This document shows, one piece after another, positions 34,629-44,160 of a stretch of DNA of 64,000 nucleotides. A model generated the notes under the pieces. The model searched no databases. It had not been told where the DNA came from and saw only the letters and a list, made by a program, of their open reading frames with translations. The stretch covers positions 1-64,000 of the forward strand of contig NZ_JAJQRC010000008.1 of NCBI RefSeq assembly GCF_046533115.1. The letters are read 5' to 3'. The translations under genes and the position numbers were made by a program. The stretch comes from JAIRMO01 sp046533115. GTDB lineage: Bacteria > Spirochaetota > Spirochaetia > Treponematales > Breznakiellaceae. Position 1 is the first letter of the stretch, and each line of letters opens with the position of its first letter.

Positions 34629-36179
34629 CTACGGGGAAAGGACATCATAGGGATCCTCCCCCTGGATACGATGCTGGAGCGCCTCCAGCACATGGACGGT
34701 CTCGATGGAAGCGGCGCCTTCCAGGTCCGCGATGGTCCGGGCGATCCGCAGGACCCCGTGGTAGGCTCTGCCGGAAAACCCGAGTTTTTCCGATCCGGCG
34801 GAAAGGGTTTTCTCCGCCTCTTTGGTGAGCAGACAAAAACGATCCATAACGGCCGGCGGCATCCGGGCGTTGCGGCGGACCGGGCTGCCCTTAAAGCGTT
34901 CTTCCTGTATCTTCACCGCCCGGTGGACACGGCGGGCAATTTCGGCGCTGGTTTCTTCTTTTTCCTGCCCCCTATCCCGTAGCTCCGGGGAGCCAACCGC
35001 CACCCGCAGTTCCACCCGATCCAACAGGGCGCCGCCGAATTTACGCCAATACCGGTATATCTCTTCGGTGGAACAGAAACAATCCCGGCCGGAACGCATC
35101 CCCAGTCTGCCGCAGGGACAGGGATTGGCCGCCAAAAGCAGCTGGAATTCCGCGGGAAGCCGGACCTGTCCGTCGGCCCGGGCAATGGTGATGACCCGAT
35201 CTTCCAGGGGTTCGCGCAGGGCCTGGAGTACGTTACTGCGGAATTCCGGCGCCTCATCGAGAAAAAGCACGCCCAGGTGGGCCAGGCTTATCTCCCCGGG
35301 CCGGATGGTTTTTCCGCCCCCCAGGATGCCTTCGGCGCTGGCGGAATGGTGGGGAGAACGGAAGGGAGGATGGGTGATAAGGCAGGATTCCCCCGCATCC
35401 GGGGTGAGCTGGCCCGCCAGACTGTGGAGCCGGGTCACCTCCACGGCCTCCTCCGGGGTTAAGGGGGACATGATCGAAGGCAAGCGCCGGGCCAGCATGG
35501 TTTTCCCCGCCCCGGGGGGGCCGAAGACCAGGAGATTGTGTCCCCCGGCAGCGGCTATTTCCAGGGCCCGCTTGTACCGCCCCTGGCCCCTGACCTCGGC
35601 AAAGTCCCCCCAGGACAGGGCTTCGGAAGGATTTCCTTTGGCGGGAAAAACCGGCTCCGGGGGCAGGGCGCCGGTTTCGGACCGGACCATCAGGGCGTGG
35701 ACCGCTTCGGCCAGGTTGGCGGCAGCGGTGAACCGGCCCGAAGCGAGGATAGCCGCTTCCCCGGCATTCCCCGCGGGTACGATAAATTCCCGGAGCCCGG
35801 AGCGGAGCCCCGCAGCGGTGGCGGCCAGCACCCCCCGGATGGGACGGATCCGGCCGGAGAGTTCCAGTTCCCCCAGGGCCATCAGGTTCTCCGGAATGGC
35901 GACCAGGCCCGACGCCGCCATCACCGCCAGGGCAATGGAAAGATCCAGGGAAGCCCCATCTTTCCGCACCCCCGCGGGGGCAAGGTTGATCAGGATCCGG
36001 TCCTGGGGAAAGGGAAATCCCGAATTGCGGAAGGCCGCCCGTACCCGTTCCCGGGCTTCCCGGACCGCCCCCTCCGCGAGACCGGAGATATCGATCCCCG
36101 GTATACCCCGGCGTATATCCACCTCTACCCGGATGATGATCCCATCGGCGCCATAGGGCGCATAGGCCATGACATACAT
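34629..36179 (-). CDS. comM: YifB/ComM family magnesium-chelatase-like AAA+ ATPase
   Basis: 516 residues. The N-terminal ChlI/Lon-like domain (VEVDIRRGIPGIDISGLAEGAVREARERVRAAFRNSG) is followed by an AAA+ core: Walker A GPPGAGKTMLARRLPSIM, Walker B VLFLDEAPEF, sensor region ANPCPCGRLG with a Cys cluster (CPCG ... CFC), and the C-terminal Mg-chelatase domain. ComM is a hexameric branch-migration helicase in natural transformation of some bacteria; the spirochete role is unknown. It ends 64 nt from the convergent uxaC. Confidence 0.94.
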   Translation of the reverse strand: MYVMAYAPYGADGIIIRVEVDIRRGIPGIDISGLAEGAVREARERVRAAFRNSGFPFPQDRILINLAPAGVRKDGASLDLSIALAVMAASGLVAIPENLMALGELELSGRIRPIRGVLAATAAGLRSGLREFIVPAGNAGEAAILASGRFTAAANLAEAVHALMVRSETGALPPEPVFPAKGNPSEALSWGDFAEVRGQGRYKRALEIAAAGGHNLLVFGPPGAGKTMLARRLPSIMSPLTPEEAVEVTRLHSLAGQLTPDAGESCLITHPPFRSPHHSASAEGILGGGKTIRPGEISLAHLGVLFLDEAPEFRSNVLQALREPLEDRVITIARADGQVRLPAEFQLLLAANPCPCGRLGMRSGRDCFCSTEEIYRYWRKFGGALLDRVELRVAVGSPELRDRGQEKEETSAEIARRVHRAVKIQEERFKGSPVRRNARMPPAVMDRFCLLTKEAEKTLSAGSEKLGFSGRAYHGVLRIARTIADLEGAASIETVHVLEALQHRIQGEDPYDVLSP

Positions 36180-36395
36180 TTTATATACCCCGTATATAAT
36201 AGGTGTTGTCCTGAACTATGCTTCAATAAAAATAAAAAAAATGCGGCAATCGTAGGCGGTGGCATGAGGGGGGCAGCGGAGGCCCGGAAGGGCCGGAGCG
36301 CAGGGGGGGCGGCCAAAAAATGGCCCCGTTTCGGGGCTATGGCAGGGAAACAGCCCCCCCCTTCTAACGGCAATTCGGGTGGGATGGGGCGCGTA
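36180..36395. other. GC-rich intergenic segment with short dyads, no gene
   Basis: The 216-bp gap between vapC and comM contains GGCCC-GGAA-GGGCC (36281 area) and GGCCA-AAAAA-TGGCC (36311 area) stems plus long G and C runs. A plus-strand frame through it is rich in Gly/Ala/Arg and looks non-coding. Nothing else was recognised. Confidence 0.5.
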
Positions 36396-36809
36396 TCAGG
36401 AAAAGATGTTTTCCAGCATTGTTTTTCCCGGAAGGCGGTATATGTCAAAATCCGAATCCAGGCTGATGATCGAGAAGATCTTTTTTTTCTCCGCGGTAAG
36501 CATCAAGGTTGCGTCCGCAAAATCCATGGGAACATCCCGGTATTTTTTCGTCCAGCCGATGATCCGGGACATGTCCTCCGGGCGGATCTCCTCCAAAAGG
36601 ACCCCCCGGCGGAGGACCCATTCAAAAAAATCGATCTGAACCTGAACATTAAAATTCAGCATATACGAGACTTCCGTAAGTACCGCGGTGGTCGTGACAA
36701 ACCGAAAATCCTTTCCCGCTAAAAAGGATATGACCCGGTTATGGTAATTATCGTCCCGATCAAACAGGGCAATTAAAGGACCGGCGTCAACGAGAATGGT
36801 ATTTAGCAC
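36396..36809 (-). CDS. vapC: PIN-domain ribonuclease toxin (VapC-like)
   Basis: 137 residues. PIN-domain acidic residues are visible: D8 in TILVDAGPLIALFDRDD, E in LTEVSYML, D in PMDFADATLML and the final D in SLDSDFDIYR. PIN toxins cut tRNA or rRNA. The gene overlaps the upstream antitoxin-like gene by 23 nt, as in vapBC operons. The sequence is close to full family length with no sign of decay. Confidence 0.88.
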   Translation of the reverse strand: MLNTILVDAGPLIALFDRDDNYHNRVISFLAGKDFRFVTTTAVLTEVSYMLNFNVQVQIDFFEWVLRRGVLLEEIRPEDMSRIIGWTKKYRDVPMDFADATLMLTAEKKKIFSIISLDSDFDIYRLPGKTMLENIFS

Positions 36810-37038
36810 CGATCTTTTCCCGAATACGGTTTTTATAAGTCACGGAAAGATCCCCTTCGCCGCTGCCGTATTTGCCGAAATAGGGCAGACCCAGATCGTA
36901 GGAACTCTTTTCTGTTTCGTCGTGCGCCAAATACTGGGCCAGAGCTTCTTGCACCATAGCCGACTTAGTCATATGCTTTGCCCGTGCAGCCGTATCAAGC
37001 CGCTCCTCCAATTCGTAGGATAACCGCGCCGTAGTCAT
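36787..37038 (-). CDS. vapB: Ribbon-helix-helix antitoxin (VapB-like)
   Basis: 83 residues. The N-terminus MTTARLSYELEERLDTAARAKHMTKSAMVQEALAQYL is a CopG/Arc-type ribbon-helix-helix. The C-terminal tail (SSYDLGLPYFGKYGSGEGDLS) is a typical flexible toxin-binding segment, similar to antitoxins paired with PIN toxins. The region upstream of the start is AT-rich with TGTAATACAATACA-like repeats that could be its operator. Confidence 0.85.
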   Translation of the reverse strand: MTTARLSYELEERLDTAARAKHMTKSAMVQEALAQYLAHDETEKSSYDLGLPYFGKYGSGEGDLSVTYKNRIREKIGAKYHSR

Positions 37039-37111
37039 AAATTACCTCCATCGTGTAATACAATACAAAGTGTAATACAGAGAAAGAATAAAGTCAAGAA
37101 AAATATTGCGG

Positions 37112-40100
37112 TTAGGCAGGTAAATTTTGAAATTCCACCCCCAAGTCCCGGGCAGCCCTTTCTCCGGCAGCAGCGCCGGCGATAATCACCGCCGGCGCCC
37201 CAACAATATGGGCGGCGAGACCTTCCGCCGCCCCGGCCATATCCTCCGCAGTCAGGGCGATCAGACGGCGGAGATTTCGCTCCCGGTGGAGATCCTCTAT
37301 CCCGGAGAGAAAACGGAAAAAATCGATAAACCCCTTTTCCGCGCCGGTCCGGGGGCGGGTTTCTTTGGAGTAGGTGCCGATAATGGTTTTTACCAGGGAT
37401 TCTTCGTCCATCCCCTGGGCAGCGGCTTTCCCCAGGATAAGACCCATGGATTCCAGGGACCGCCGGGGGTTGGGATCCCGGTAGGTAGCAAAGAAAAAAA
37501 CCCGTTCCCGGTTATTCGGATGGGCAAAGGCGTCATACGCCCCTCCCCGCATCCGGATATCCTCCCAGAGCGGGCCCGTGGAAAGCCAATGGGAAAGGGC
37601 CGCCTCCGCTGCCGCCGCCGGGGACAAAAAGGATGCGCCGGGCAGGGCCAAAGCGGCAAAACCGACCTGGAGGGAGGGGGAAACAAAAACTTCGGCCTGT
37701 GCCGCCGCCGGGGGATTTTTCCCGCTGATCAGAGCAAAAAAGGGATCCGCGCCCCCGGCCGCGGGATTCCGGGGCCGGGGGGGACCGAAGGGATACAGCC
37801 GCTCCGCCGCCCCCCGGAGGAAGCCGGGGAGGGATTCCCCGGAACCGCTGAGGTTTAACAGAAGCCCCCCCGCGGCGATCCGGTCCCGGAGGGAGGTCAA
37901 GGTACGGCTGATCTCCGCGGTATCCAGCTCCGCCAGGGTATGGATAAACCGAAGTTGATCCAGGCCCTCCCATAGTTCATTTATGGCGGTGGAACGGGAA
38001 AAATACCGGCCTGAACGGCAGAACGCATAACTATGCCCCCCCGGAGCCAGGCTTGCGTCCATCTCGTTTTTTGTTTCCAAAACCAGATCCCGGATCCGGC
38101 GGAGATCGGAAAAATCCGCCTCCCGGATAAGTTCTAGGGTCAGATCCAGGGCAGGGAAAAATTTTTCCTCCAGGGCTTTCAGGCGATAGACCAGCCAGTC
38201 TCGGCCGGAGAGATCCAGGACCCCTCCCGGGGTGGCCAGGGACCGGGTATCGGTAAGGGAGGAACCGGTGTGCAGCAGGGCATGTAAGCCCCCGGCGGTA
38301 CGGGCGAGGAGGCTCGACACCTCCCCATAGTCCCGGCCGGGAAGGCCCACGGCAATCACGGCACTGGAAAAAAAGGGCAGCCAGGGGTAATCCGCCGGGG
38401 TAAGTATGTCCAGGGGGAAAGCCAGATCCCCGTAGATAATACCGTTGGTAAACACCCCGTGGGTAAGGGCCGGTATCCCCCGGGCATCCCGGAGCTCCCG
38501 GGGAATGGTTTCGACCTCCCCGGAAAGGTCCTGCCGGGAAAGGTGGGGGATCCGGGTCAGGGCTTCTTTCGAGTCCCCCGCAGCCTGGAGTTTTTCAAGC
38601 TCCGCGTTTTTTTCCACGATGGTCCGGCGTTCCCCCTCAGACAGGGCCGCCGCTTTTTGGGCCAGGGCCCCTGCCAGGGCGGCTTCCTTTTTTTCCAGGT
38701 ATTCCGGTTCAGGTTCTACCAAAACCAGGGCCCGGTGGGGGTTATCCAAGAGGCGTTTTTGGATCAGGGATTCAAAAACACCTGCTTCCCGGGAGATCCG
38801 TTCTTTGAGGGCGGTAAAAGCCGGGACAAAAAGGAGCCGTTCCCAGGGTTTTTTCCCGTGGAGCCAGCCCCGGAAGGCCCGTTGCAGCCACACCAGGGAG
38901 AAGGGCCCCCCGGAACGGCGGATCTCCCGGTTGGAGAATTCCAGGGAGAGGAGGGCCGCCTCAATTTCTTCCCGGGGAATGCCTTCCCGAACCAGGCGGC
39001 GCAGTTCCCCCAGGATCAGGGCCTCCACCGCGGCCCCCGCTTCCTGTCCGCCCAGGGCTTCCCGGTCCTTTACCCCCCGGAGCCCCGCCACAAAAATGGT
39101 TTCCCGGAGTTCATTCACCAGACCCGTGACCGGGGAAATATCCTCCCCCAGGCCGGATTCGATAAGGGTCCGGGTCAGGGGGGAACCGTCGTGGCCCAGG
39201 AGGATCTCCGTAAGCACCGACAGGGCCATGGTTTCGGCGGAATCCGTGGAGTCGCCGCAGCGCCAGGAGAGGAATGCCGTGGTCTTCTGTTCCCCCCCGG
39301 CGGGGCAGGGAACCCGGAAGGTCCGGGGGCTATCCCACGGGGCGGCCTGGGGCAGGGGAGGGGCGGCCGTTCCCGGGGGGAGCCGGGAGAGGAACCGTTC
39401 ATCCAGAAAGGCAAGCTGTTTTTCCGTGGGGATATTACCCGCCAGGAAGATCCGGCAGTTCGCCGGGGCGTACCGGGTCCGGTGAAATTCCTTCAAACCC
39501 TCCCAGGTCAGGTTCGGGATCGATTCCGGGTCCCCCCCGGATTCCAGGGCATAGGGGGTATCGGGGAGTACCGCCTTGACGGACCAGTGTTCGGCATAGG
39601 CGTCCAGGGCGGAGTAGGCCCCCTTCATCTCGTTGTATACCACCCCGGTGATCTGTAAGCCCCCGGCCGGGGACTCCCCCTCCGGGGCAAAGAACAAACG
39701 GTGGCCCTCCTGCATAAAAGTCCATTCCGAAAGAAGGGGCCGGAATACCGCGTCCCCGTATACGGCCATAAGGTTGAAATAATCATGCTCATTGACGGAG
39801 CTGGCGGGGTACAGGGTTTTATCGGGAAAGGTCCACGCGTTAAGGTAGGTCTGGAGGCTGCCCTGGGCCAGGACCCCGAAGGCGTCCCGCAGGGGATAGT
39901 TTTCCGAGCCGCAAAGAACCGAATGTTCCAGGATATGGGCGACCCCGGTGGAATCCTCCGGGGTGGTGGCAAAACCAAAGGCAAAGAGGTTTTCAGGATC
40001 TTCGTTTAAGATATGGAAAACCTCGGCCCCGCTTTTTTGGTGCCGGGCCCAAATACCGGCCGCTGCCAGCTCCGGAAGATCGACCAATTCCAAAATTTCA

Positions 40101-40144
40101 AAACCACTGTCCAGGATCTGTCCTGCCCGCAACGTTGTATTCAT
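37112..40144 (-). CDS. M16C metalloprotease (PreP/CYM1-like)
   Basis: 1010 residues, the full length of the PreP group. The inverted zinc motif HxxEH is H70-I-L-E73-H74 in GVAHILEHSVLCGSENYP, with a downstream Glu in VVYNEMKGAYS. The N-terminal opening (FEILELVDLPELAAAGIWARHQKSGAEVFHILNEDPEN) and the C-terminal half (GGHSYAFCRSGRYFSRS ... MRGGAYDAFAHPNN) match presequence-protease relatives. No signal peptide, so it probably degrades peptides in the cytoplasm. It overlaps the upstream fliG-type gene by 4 nt (ATGA), a pairing worth noting in spirochetes. Confidence 0.95.
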   Translation of the reverse strand: MNTTLRAGQILDSGFEILELVDLPELAAAGIWARHQKSGAEVFHILNEDPENLFAFGFATTPEDSTGVAHILEHSVLCGSENYPLRDAFGVLAQGSLQTYLNAWTFPDKTLYPASSVNEHDYFNLMAVYGDAVFRPLLSEWTFMQEGHRLFFAPEGESPAGGLQITGVVYNEMKGAYSALDAYAEHWSVKAVLPDTPYALESGGDPESIPNLTWEGLKEFHRTRYAPANCRIFLAGNIPTEKQLAFLDERFLSRLPPGTAAPPLPQAAPWDSPRTFRVPCPAGGEQKTTAFLSWRCGDSTDSAETMALSVLTEILLGHDGSPLTRTLIESGLGEDISPVTGLVNELRETIFVAGLRGVKDREALGGQEAGAAVEALILGELRRLVREGIPREEIEAALLSLEFSNREIRRSGGPFSLVWLQRAFRGWLHGKKPWERLLFVPAFTALKERISREAGVFESLIQKRLLDNPHRALVLVEPEPEYLEKKEAALAGALAQKAAALSEGERRTIVEKNAELEKLQAAGDSKEALTRIPHLSRQDLSGEVETIPRELRDARGIPALTHGVFTNGIIYGDLAFPLDILTPADYPWLPFFSSAVIAVGLPGRDYGEVSSLLARTAGGLHALLHTGSSLTDTRSLATPGGVLDLSGRDWLVYRLKALEEKFFPALDLTLELIREADFSDLRRIRDLVLETKNEMDASLAPGGHSYAFCRSGRYFSRSTAINELWEGLDQLRFIHTLAELDTAEISRTLTSLRDRIAAGGLLLNLSGSGESLPGFLRGAAERLYPFGPPRPRNPAAGGADPFFALISGKNPPAAAQAEVFVSPSLQVGFAALALPGASFLSPAAAAEAALSHWLSTGPLWEDIRMRGGAYDAFAHPNNRERVFFFATYRDPNPRRSLESMGLILGKAAAQGMDEESLVKTIIGTYSKETRPRTGAEKGFIDFFRFLSGIEDLHRERNLRRLIALTAEDMAGAAEGLAAHIVGAPAVIIAGAAAGERAARDLGVEFQNLPA

Positions 40145-41358
40145 ACCACATCCTCATCATCCAGAAGTATAATCCGGCCTTCTTCCCGGTTTAACCTGAA
40201 CCAGGCAAGAAAATCCCGGGCCGCCGCATCCACCTCCACCTTGGGAACCGGACCGATCAGTTCCGTTTCTTCCCGAATCATCTCTTGGCGGCCGGCGGAC
40301 AGATTGGCGTATATTTTTTCGGTAAATTCCCCGGAACGGCCCTTGAGGAGCAGCACGATATCCCGGTTGGACATGGACCGGAGTTTTTCCTGAAGGGGCC
40401 GGTTGTCGGCGCGGATCACGTCCTCCAGGGTATAGAGCCGTTCTTTTATATTCCGGCCCAAGCCGGGGTCGTTTTCCTCCAATTCCTGCAAAAGCCGGTC
40501 CCCAAAGGAGAGGTCCGAAGACTTGAGGATCGCCGTCAGGGCCCCCATGCCGTCCAGGCGGAGGGTTTCCTCCCTGCCGCGGCCTATGGCCCGGGCTTTT
40601 TCCCGGAGAACCGCTGCCACCCGCTCCAGGACCTCCGGGGCGGTCTTGTCCAGATGGGCGATCCGGCGGAGAATCTCCGCTTTCTGGTCCCCCGGGAGCT
40701 GGGTCAACAGGGCGGCGCTTAACTGCGGGGATAGCCGGGAGAGGACCACGGCGGAAGCTGCGGGGGATTCTTCCCGTAAAAGCAGGGCGAGCTGTTCCCC
40801 GGAAAAATCCTCTAAAAAACCAAAGGGATTTTCCTTACTTTCCGGAACGGCCTGGGTGAGGTAGGTTTCGCCCTGGACGGGCCCAAAGGCGGCGTATAAA
40901 AGCCGGCGGGCGGTTTCCACCCCCCCCGAGACTCCCCCGGAAAAACGATAGCCGGAATCCAGGATGGATCGGAATTCCGCCAGAATTGACTCCGCCTCCT
41001 CGGCGGTAATCCCCCGGACAGAGGCTATTTCCTTGGAAATAAGCTCCACCTGGTCTACTTCCAGTTGGGAGAGGATCTTCGCCGCCTCGTCTCCGCCGAT
41101 AAGGATGAGGAATTTAGCTACCCGGCGGTATTTAGAATCCCCCTCCGGGGGTGGGGCCGCTTTTTTTGGGGGAAGGCCCCCGGGTAGCCCGGTTTTAAGT
41201 AATCCCGTACCCGGGACTTCTGGGGGGACGGTTTTGGACAAACCCGGCTCCACCGGAATTTGCCCTTTTTCAGCGGGACCTTTTTTTTGCAGGGTATGTT
41301 GGTATGCCGAAACCCCCCGAAGCTGGGCATGTTCCGGAATCGTATTCCTGTCCTTCAG
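40141..41358 (-). CDS. fliG: Flagellar motor switch protein FliG paralogue
   Basis: FliG middle and C-terminal domains are recognisable: KFLILIGGDEAAKILSQLEVDQVELISKEIASV, GEQLALLLREESPAASAVVLSRL and RSMSNRDIVLLLKGRSGEFTEKIYANLS. It is the torque-ring component that meets the stator. The first standard start is GTG 41253, but the frame stays open and homologous-looking (AQLRGVSAYQHTLQKKG) back to CTG 41358, which has GGGGGAGGG 9 nt before it; ATG codons are absent there, so a rare CTG start is proposed. The C-terminal tail (NREEGRIILLDDEDVV) is acidic and ends at the overlap with the M16 protease gene. Spirochetes usually carry two FliG proteins; this appears to be the less canonical one. Confidence 0.88.
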   Translation of the reverse strand: MKDRNTIPEHAQLRGVSAYQHTLQKKGPAEKGQIPVEPGLSKTVPPEVPGTGLLKTGLPGGLPPKKAAPPPEGDSKYRRVAKFLILIGGDEAAKILSQLEVDQVELISKEIASVRGITAEEAESILAEFRSILDSGYRFSGGVSGGVETARRLLYAAFGPVQGETYLTQAVPESKENPFGFLEDFSGEQLALLLREESPAASAVVLSRLSPQLSAALLTQLPGDQKAEILRRIAHLDKTAPEVLERVAAVLREKARAIGRGREETLRLDGMGALTAILKSSDLSFGDRLLQELEENDPGLGRNIKERLYTLEDVIRADNRPLQEKLRSMSNRDIVLLLKGRSGEFTEKIYANLSAGRQEMIREETELIGPVPKVEVDAAARDFLAWFRLNREEGRIILLDDEDVV

Positions 41359-41440
41359 TTTTGTTAACCCTCCCCCTAATATCTTACGATATTTTAAAAA
41401 AGGGGAAAAGGCCCCCGGAGCATGGGGTTCAAAAATTAGA

Positions 41441-41489
41441 AAAATTTATCTATAAATTTTATTGACAATCTAGTTAAGTAGGATATAAT
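41441..41489 (+). promoter_or_regulatory. Strong sigma70-type promoter with an upstream palindrome, before the LuxR genes
   Basis: TTGACA (41462-41467) and TATAAT (41484-41489) are separated by 16 bp and both match consensus. The palindrome AAAATTTAT-CT-ATAAATTTT (41441-41460) abuts the -35 box. The transcript would have a leader of about 95 nt before ATG 41593. The palindrome could be an operator or UP-element-like sequence. Confidence 0.7.
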
Positions 41490-41592
41490 AGTAAAATAAT
41501 ACCAACAGTCGTAAGAAAATACAATATCTGGTAGATTTTATCATAGGATTATACTTCCCTCGATCTTCTACCAGAGCAATAAGGGAGAATCG

Positions 41593-44160
41593 ATGCCGAA
41601 TCAATTCTTTCACAGCAACGTTTCGATGGAGCGGAGCAATCAGTCCTACCTGGAACGGCCCCGCCTGGATCGCCTTTTGGAAGAGGCGATCCAACGCCCC
41701 ATGGTTATAGTAACCGCCGGGGCAGGATATGGCAAGACCCAAGCGGTCTATTCCTTTGTGCGGAAGTATAACATGATGACCGCATGGTTGCAGCTTTCCC
41801 CCCAGGACAATTACCCCTGGCGTTTCTGGGAAAATTTTGTCCAGGCGGCGGCCTATAACAATGACGATACCCGGTATGGGCTGGCCCATACCGGGTTTCC
41901 TGAAACAAAGCGGCAGTTTGAGCGGTACCTCGCTATCCCCCGAAAGGTCGTAAATCCGGGGTTGAAATACATTTTTGTATACGACGATCTCCACCTGATC
42001 CAGGATAAAAAGATCCTCCGTTTTCTGGAGCAGACCCTTACCAGCCCCTTTCCCAGTATTACTTCCATTCTTATTTCCCGGACCGAACCGGCCCTGGACC
42101 TGGGAAGCATGGAAGCCCAGGGCAAGATAGCCCGAATCACCGAGATGGATCTCCGGTTTAGTCAGGAGGAGATCATTGCCTACTATAAGATGCAGCATAT
42201 CGACCCGGGCTGGAATCTGTCGGATCTGTACCGGGACAGCGAGGGCTGGGCTTTTGCCATACACCTGGTGGGGTTGTCCCTCAAAAACGGAGCCGCCGCC
42301 ACGGACTCCGGCCGCGCTTCCCTGCGGAGCAATATCTTCCCCCTGATCGAGCGGGAGGTGTTTTCCATCAATTCCCGGGGATTGCAGAAATTCCTCATCA
42401 AGCTCTCCCTGATCGATCACTATCCCGTGGAACTCATCGCCGAATTGGCCCCGGATCAAACCATCATCGAAGAACTGCAGCAGGTAAACTCCTTTATCCG
42501 CTTGGATACCTACCTGGATGAGTACCATATCCACCACCTGTTCCTGGAATTTTTAAGCGCCCGGCAGGGGGAATTAAGCGAGGACGAGAAAAAAGAGGTG
42601 TATACCAAGGCCGCCCGGTGGTGCGCCGTCCATGATTTGCGGATGGCCGCCATCGGTTATTTTGAAAAGGCCGGGGCCTACGGGGAACTCTTCGATACGG
42701 TGTATACCCTGCCCATGATTGTTCAGGAACGTACCGCCCAGTTTCTCTTGGAGCTTATGGACCGGGCGCCCCAGGAGATGTACCGGCAGTACCCCACCGC
42801 CTGGATCATCCATGCCCGGATGCTCTTTACCCTGGGACGTTTTGACAAGGCCCTGGCTGAACTCCAGGGGGTCATCAAGGAATACGAAAGCCTCCCCCCC
42901 TCGGCCTTTTCGGACCGGCTCCTCTCGGGCTGTTACCAGAGCCTGGGGTTTATCCACTTTATCACCTGCGTCCATACCCGGCAATACGATTTTGTCCCCT
43001 ACTTTGAACGGGCCCATACCTATTACCAGCGGCTCCCCTACGCGATCGCCGCCCTGCGGGTTGCCGGCTTAAGTTCCTATATATGCCGGGTGGGAAGCCC
43101 TGAAAAGGGGGAGATGGAACGGTTCATCGAGGCTACCGCCCAGGCGATCCCCTGCCTGACCGCCACCATGGACGGCTGTTACTACGGTATGGACGACCTC
43201 GCCCGGACGGAATTGGCCTATTTCCGGGGAAAGCTGGAGGAGGCGGAAAAGTTTGCCCGGACAGCCCTGGCCAAATCCCGGGAACAGGCCCAGTATGAGA
43301 TTGAAACCCGCAGCCTCTTCTACCTGCTCCGAATCAATTTGGCCTGGGGGGATTATGGGGAGGTTCAGGAGATCCTTAAAGCCCTGGAAGCCCAGTTGAA
43401 GGTGACCGAATATGTCAACCGCCAGATCTTCTACGATATCGTTACCGGCTGGTTTTATCTCCAGATCCGCCAGGCCGGGAAACTTGCCCCCTGGTTGACC
43501 AACGATTTTGAGGAAAGCGAGCTCAATTCCCTCATCCACGGAATGGAAACCCTGGTGCGGACCAAATGGCAGGTCTTTGAAAAACGTTACCCCGTTGCCC
43601 TGGCTGCCCTGGGGGACCGGGAAAACCAATACAGCCTGGGGGCCTTTTTGCTGGGCAAGATCACCACGAAGGTCCTGGAGGCGGTTTGCCTCAAGGAGCT
43701 TGATGATAAGGAGGGGGCCCTGGCGGCCTTAACCGAGGCCTATACCCTGGCGGAACCCAATGCCCTGGACATGTGCTTTATCGAAATCGGTAAGGATGTC
43801 CGGACCCTGGTAGAGATGGCCCTGCGGGAAAAAAACTGCGCCATTCCCCGGCCCTGGCTTGAGAAGATCCGGCGGGGCGCATCGGCCCACGCCCAACGGC
43901 TCTTTGAGGCGGCGGAACATTTCCGGGAACAGCGGCATCCGCCGGCTTCCCGGGGTTCGGGCCTTTCCCCCCGGGAACTGGCGGTGTTAACCGGTCTTTC
44001 CCAGGGCTTAACCCGGGAAGAAATTGCCGAGGACAGCGAAATTTCCATCAATACCGTGAAAAGTGTCATCAGAAATGTTTATAATAAACTGGGAGCGGTA
44101 AACCGTGCCGACGCGGTGCGGATCGCCGTTTCAAAAGGAATATTGAAAAACAATGAATGA
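41593..44160 (+). CDS. MalT-like LuxR-family ATP-dependent regulator (first of pair)
   Basis: 855 residues. An N-terminal STAND-type NTPase has Walker A GAGYGKT (43-49) and a Walker B-like FVYDDLHLI. A long helical repeat region with TPR-like units follows (about 380-770). The C-terminal LuxR HTH is clear (LSPRELAVLTGLSQGLTREEIAEDSEISINTVKSVIRNVYNKLGAVNRADAV). Such proteins are inducer- and ATP-dependent activators. Its end overlaps the start of a paralogue by 8 nt, and the two share most motifs, so this is a tandem duplication kept as an operon. Confidence 0.93.
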   Translation: MPNQFFHSNVSMERSNQSYLERPRLDRLLEEAIQRPMVIVTAGAGYGKTQAVYSFVRKYNMMTAWLQLSPQDNYPWRFWENFVQAAAYNNDDTRYGLAHTGFPETKRQFERYLAIPRKVVNPGLKYIFVYDDLHLIQDKKILRFLEQTLTSPFPSITSILISRTEPALDLGSMEAQGKIARITEMDLRFSQEEIIAYYKMQHIDPGWNLSDLYRDSEGWAFAIHLVGLSLKNGAAATDSGRASLRSNIFPLIEREVFSINSRGLQKFLIKLSLIDHYPVELIAELAPDQTIIEELQQVNSFIRLDTYLDEYHIHHLFLEFLSARQGELSEDEKKEVYTKAARWCAVHDLRMAAIGYFEKAGAYGELFDTVYTLPMIVQERTAQFLLELMDRAPQEMYRQYPTAWIIHARMLFTLGRFDKALAELQGVIKEYESLPPSAFSDRLLSGCYQSLGFIHFITCVHTRQYDFVPYFERAHTYYQRLPYAIAALRVAGLSSYICRVGSPEKGEMERFIEATAQAIPCLTATMDGCYYGMDDLARTELAYFRGKLEEAEKFARTALAKSREQAQYEIETRSLFYLLRINLAWGDYGEVQEILKALEAQLKVTEYVNRQIFYDIVTGWFYLQIRQAGKLAPWLTNDFEESELNSLIHGMETLVRTKWQVFEKRYPVALAALGDRENQYSLGAFLLGKITTKVLEAVCLKELDDKEGALAALTEAYTLAEPNALDMCFIEIGKDVRTLVEMALREKNCAIPRPWLEKIRRGASAHAQRLFEAAEHFREQRHPPASRGSGLSPRELAVLTGLSQGLTREEIAEDSEISINTVKSVIRNVYNKLGAVNRADAVRIAVSKGILKNNE

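Noticed and set aside
33113..34693. 526-codon minus-strand frame opposite uxaC
   Set aside because: It lies wholly opposite a well-supported gene, has no recognisable motif and is rich in Gly/Pro/Arg, as expected for the antisense of GC-rich code.
34822..36156. 444-codon plus-strand frame opposite comM
   Set aside because: Antisense shadow of a clear AAA+ gene; Ser/Arg/Ala-rich with no family features.
36180..36395. Gly/Ala-rich small protein gene in the comM-vapC gap
   Set aside because: Composition follows G runs and there is no supported start; more likely non-coding.
38445..39658. Two overlapping 346- and 399-codon plus-strand frames opposite the M16 protease
   Set aside because: Both are shadows of the protease gene; neither has a start site or motif that supports coding.
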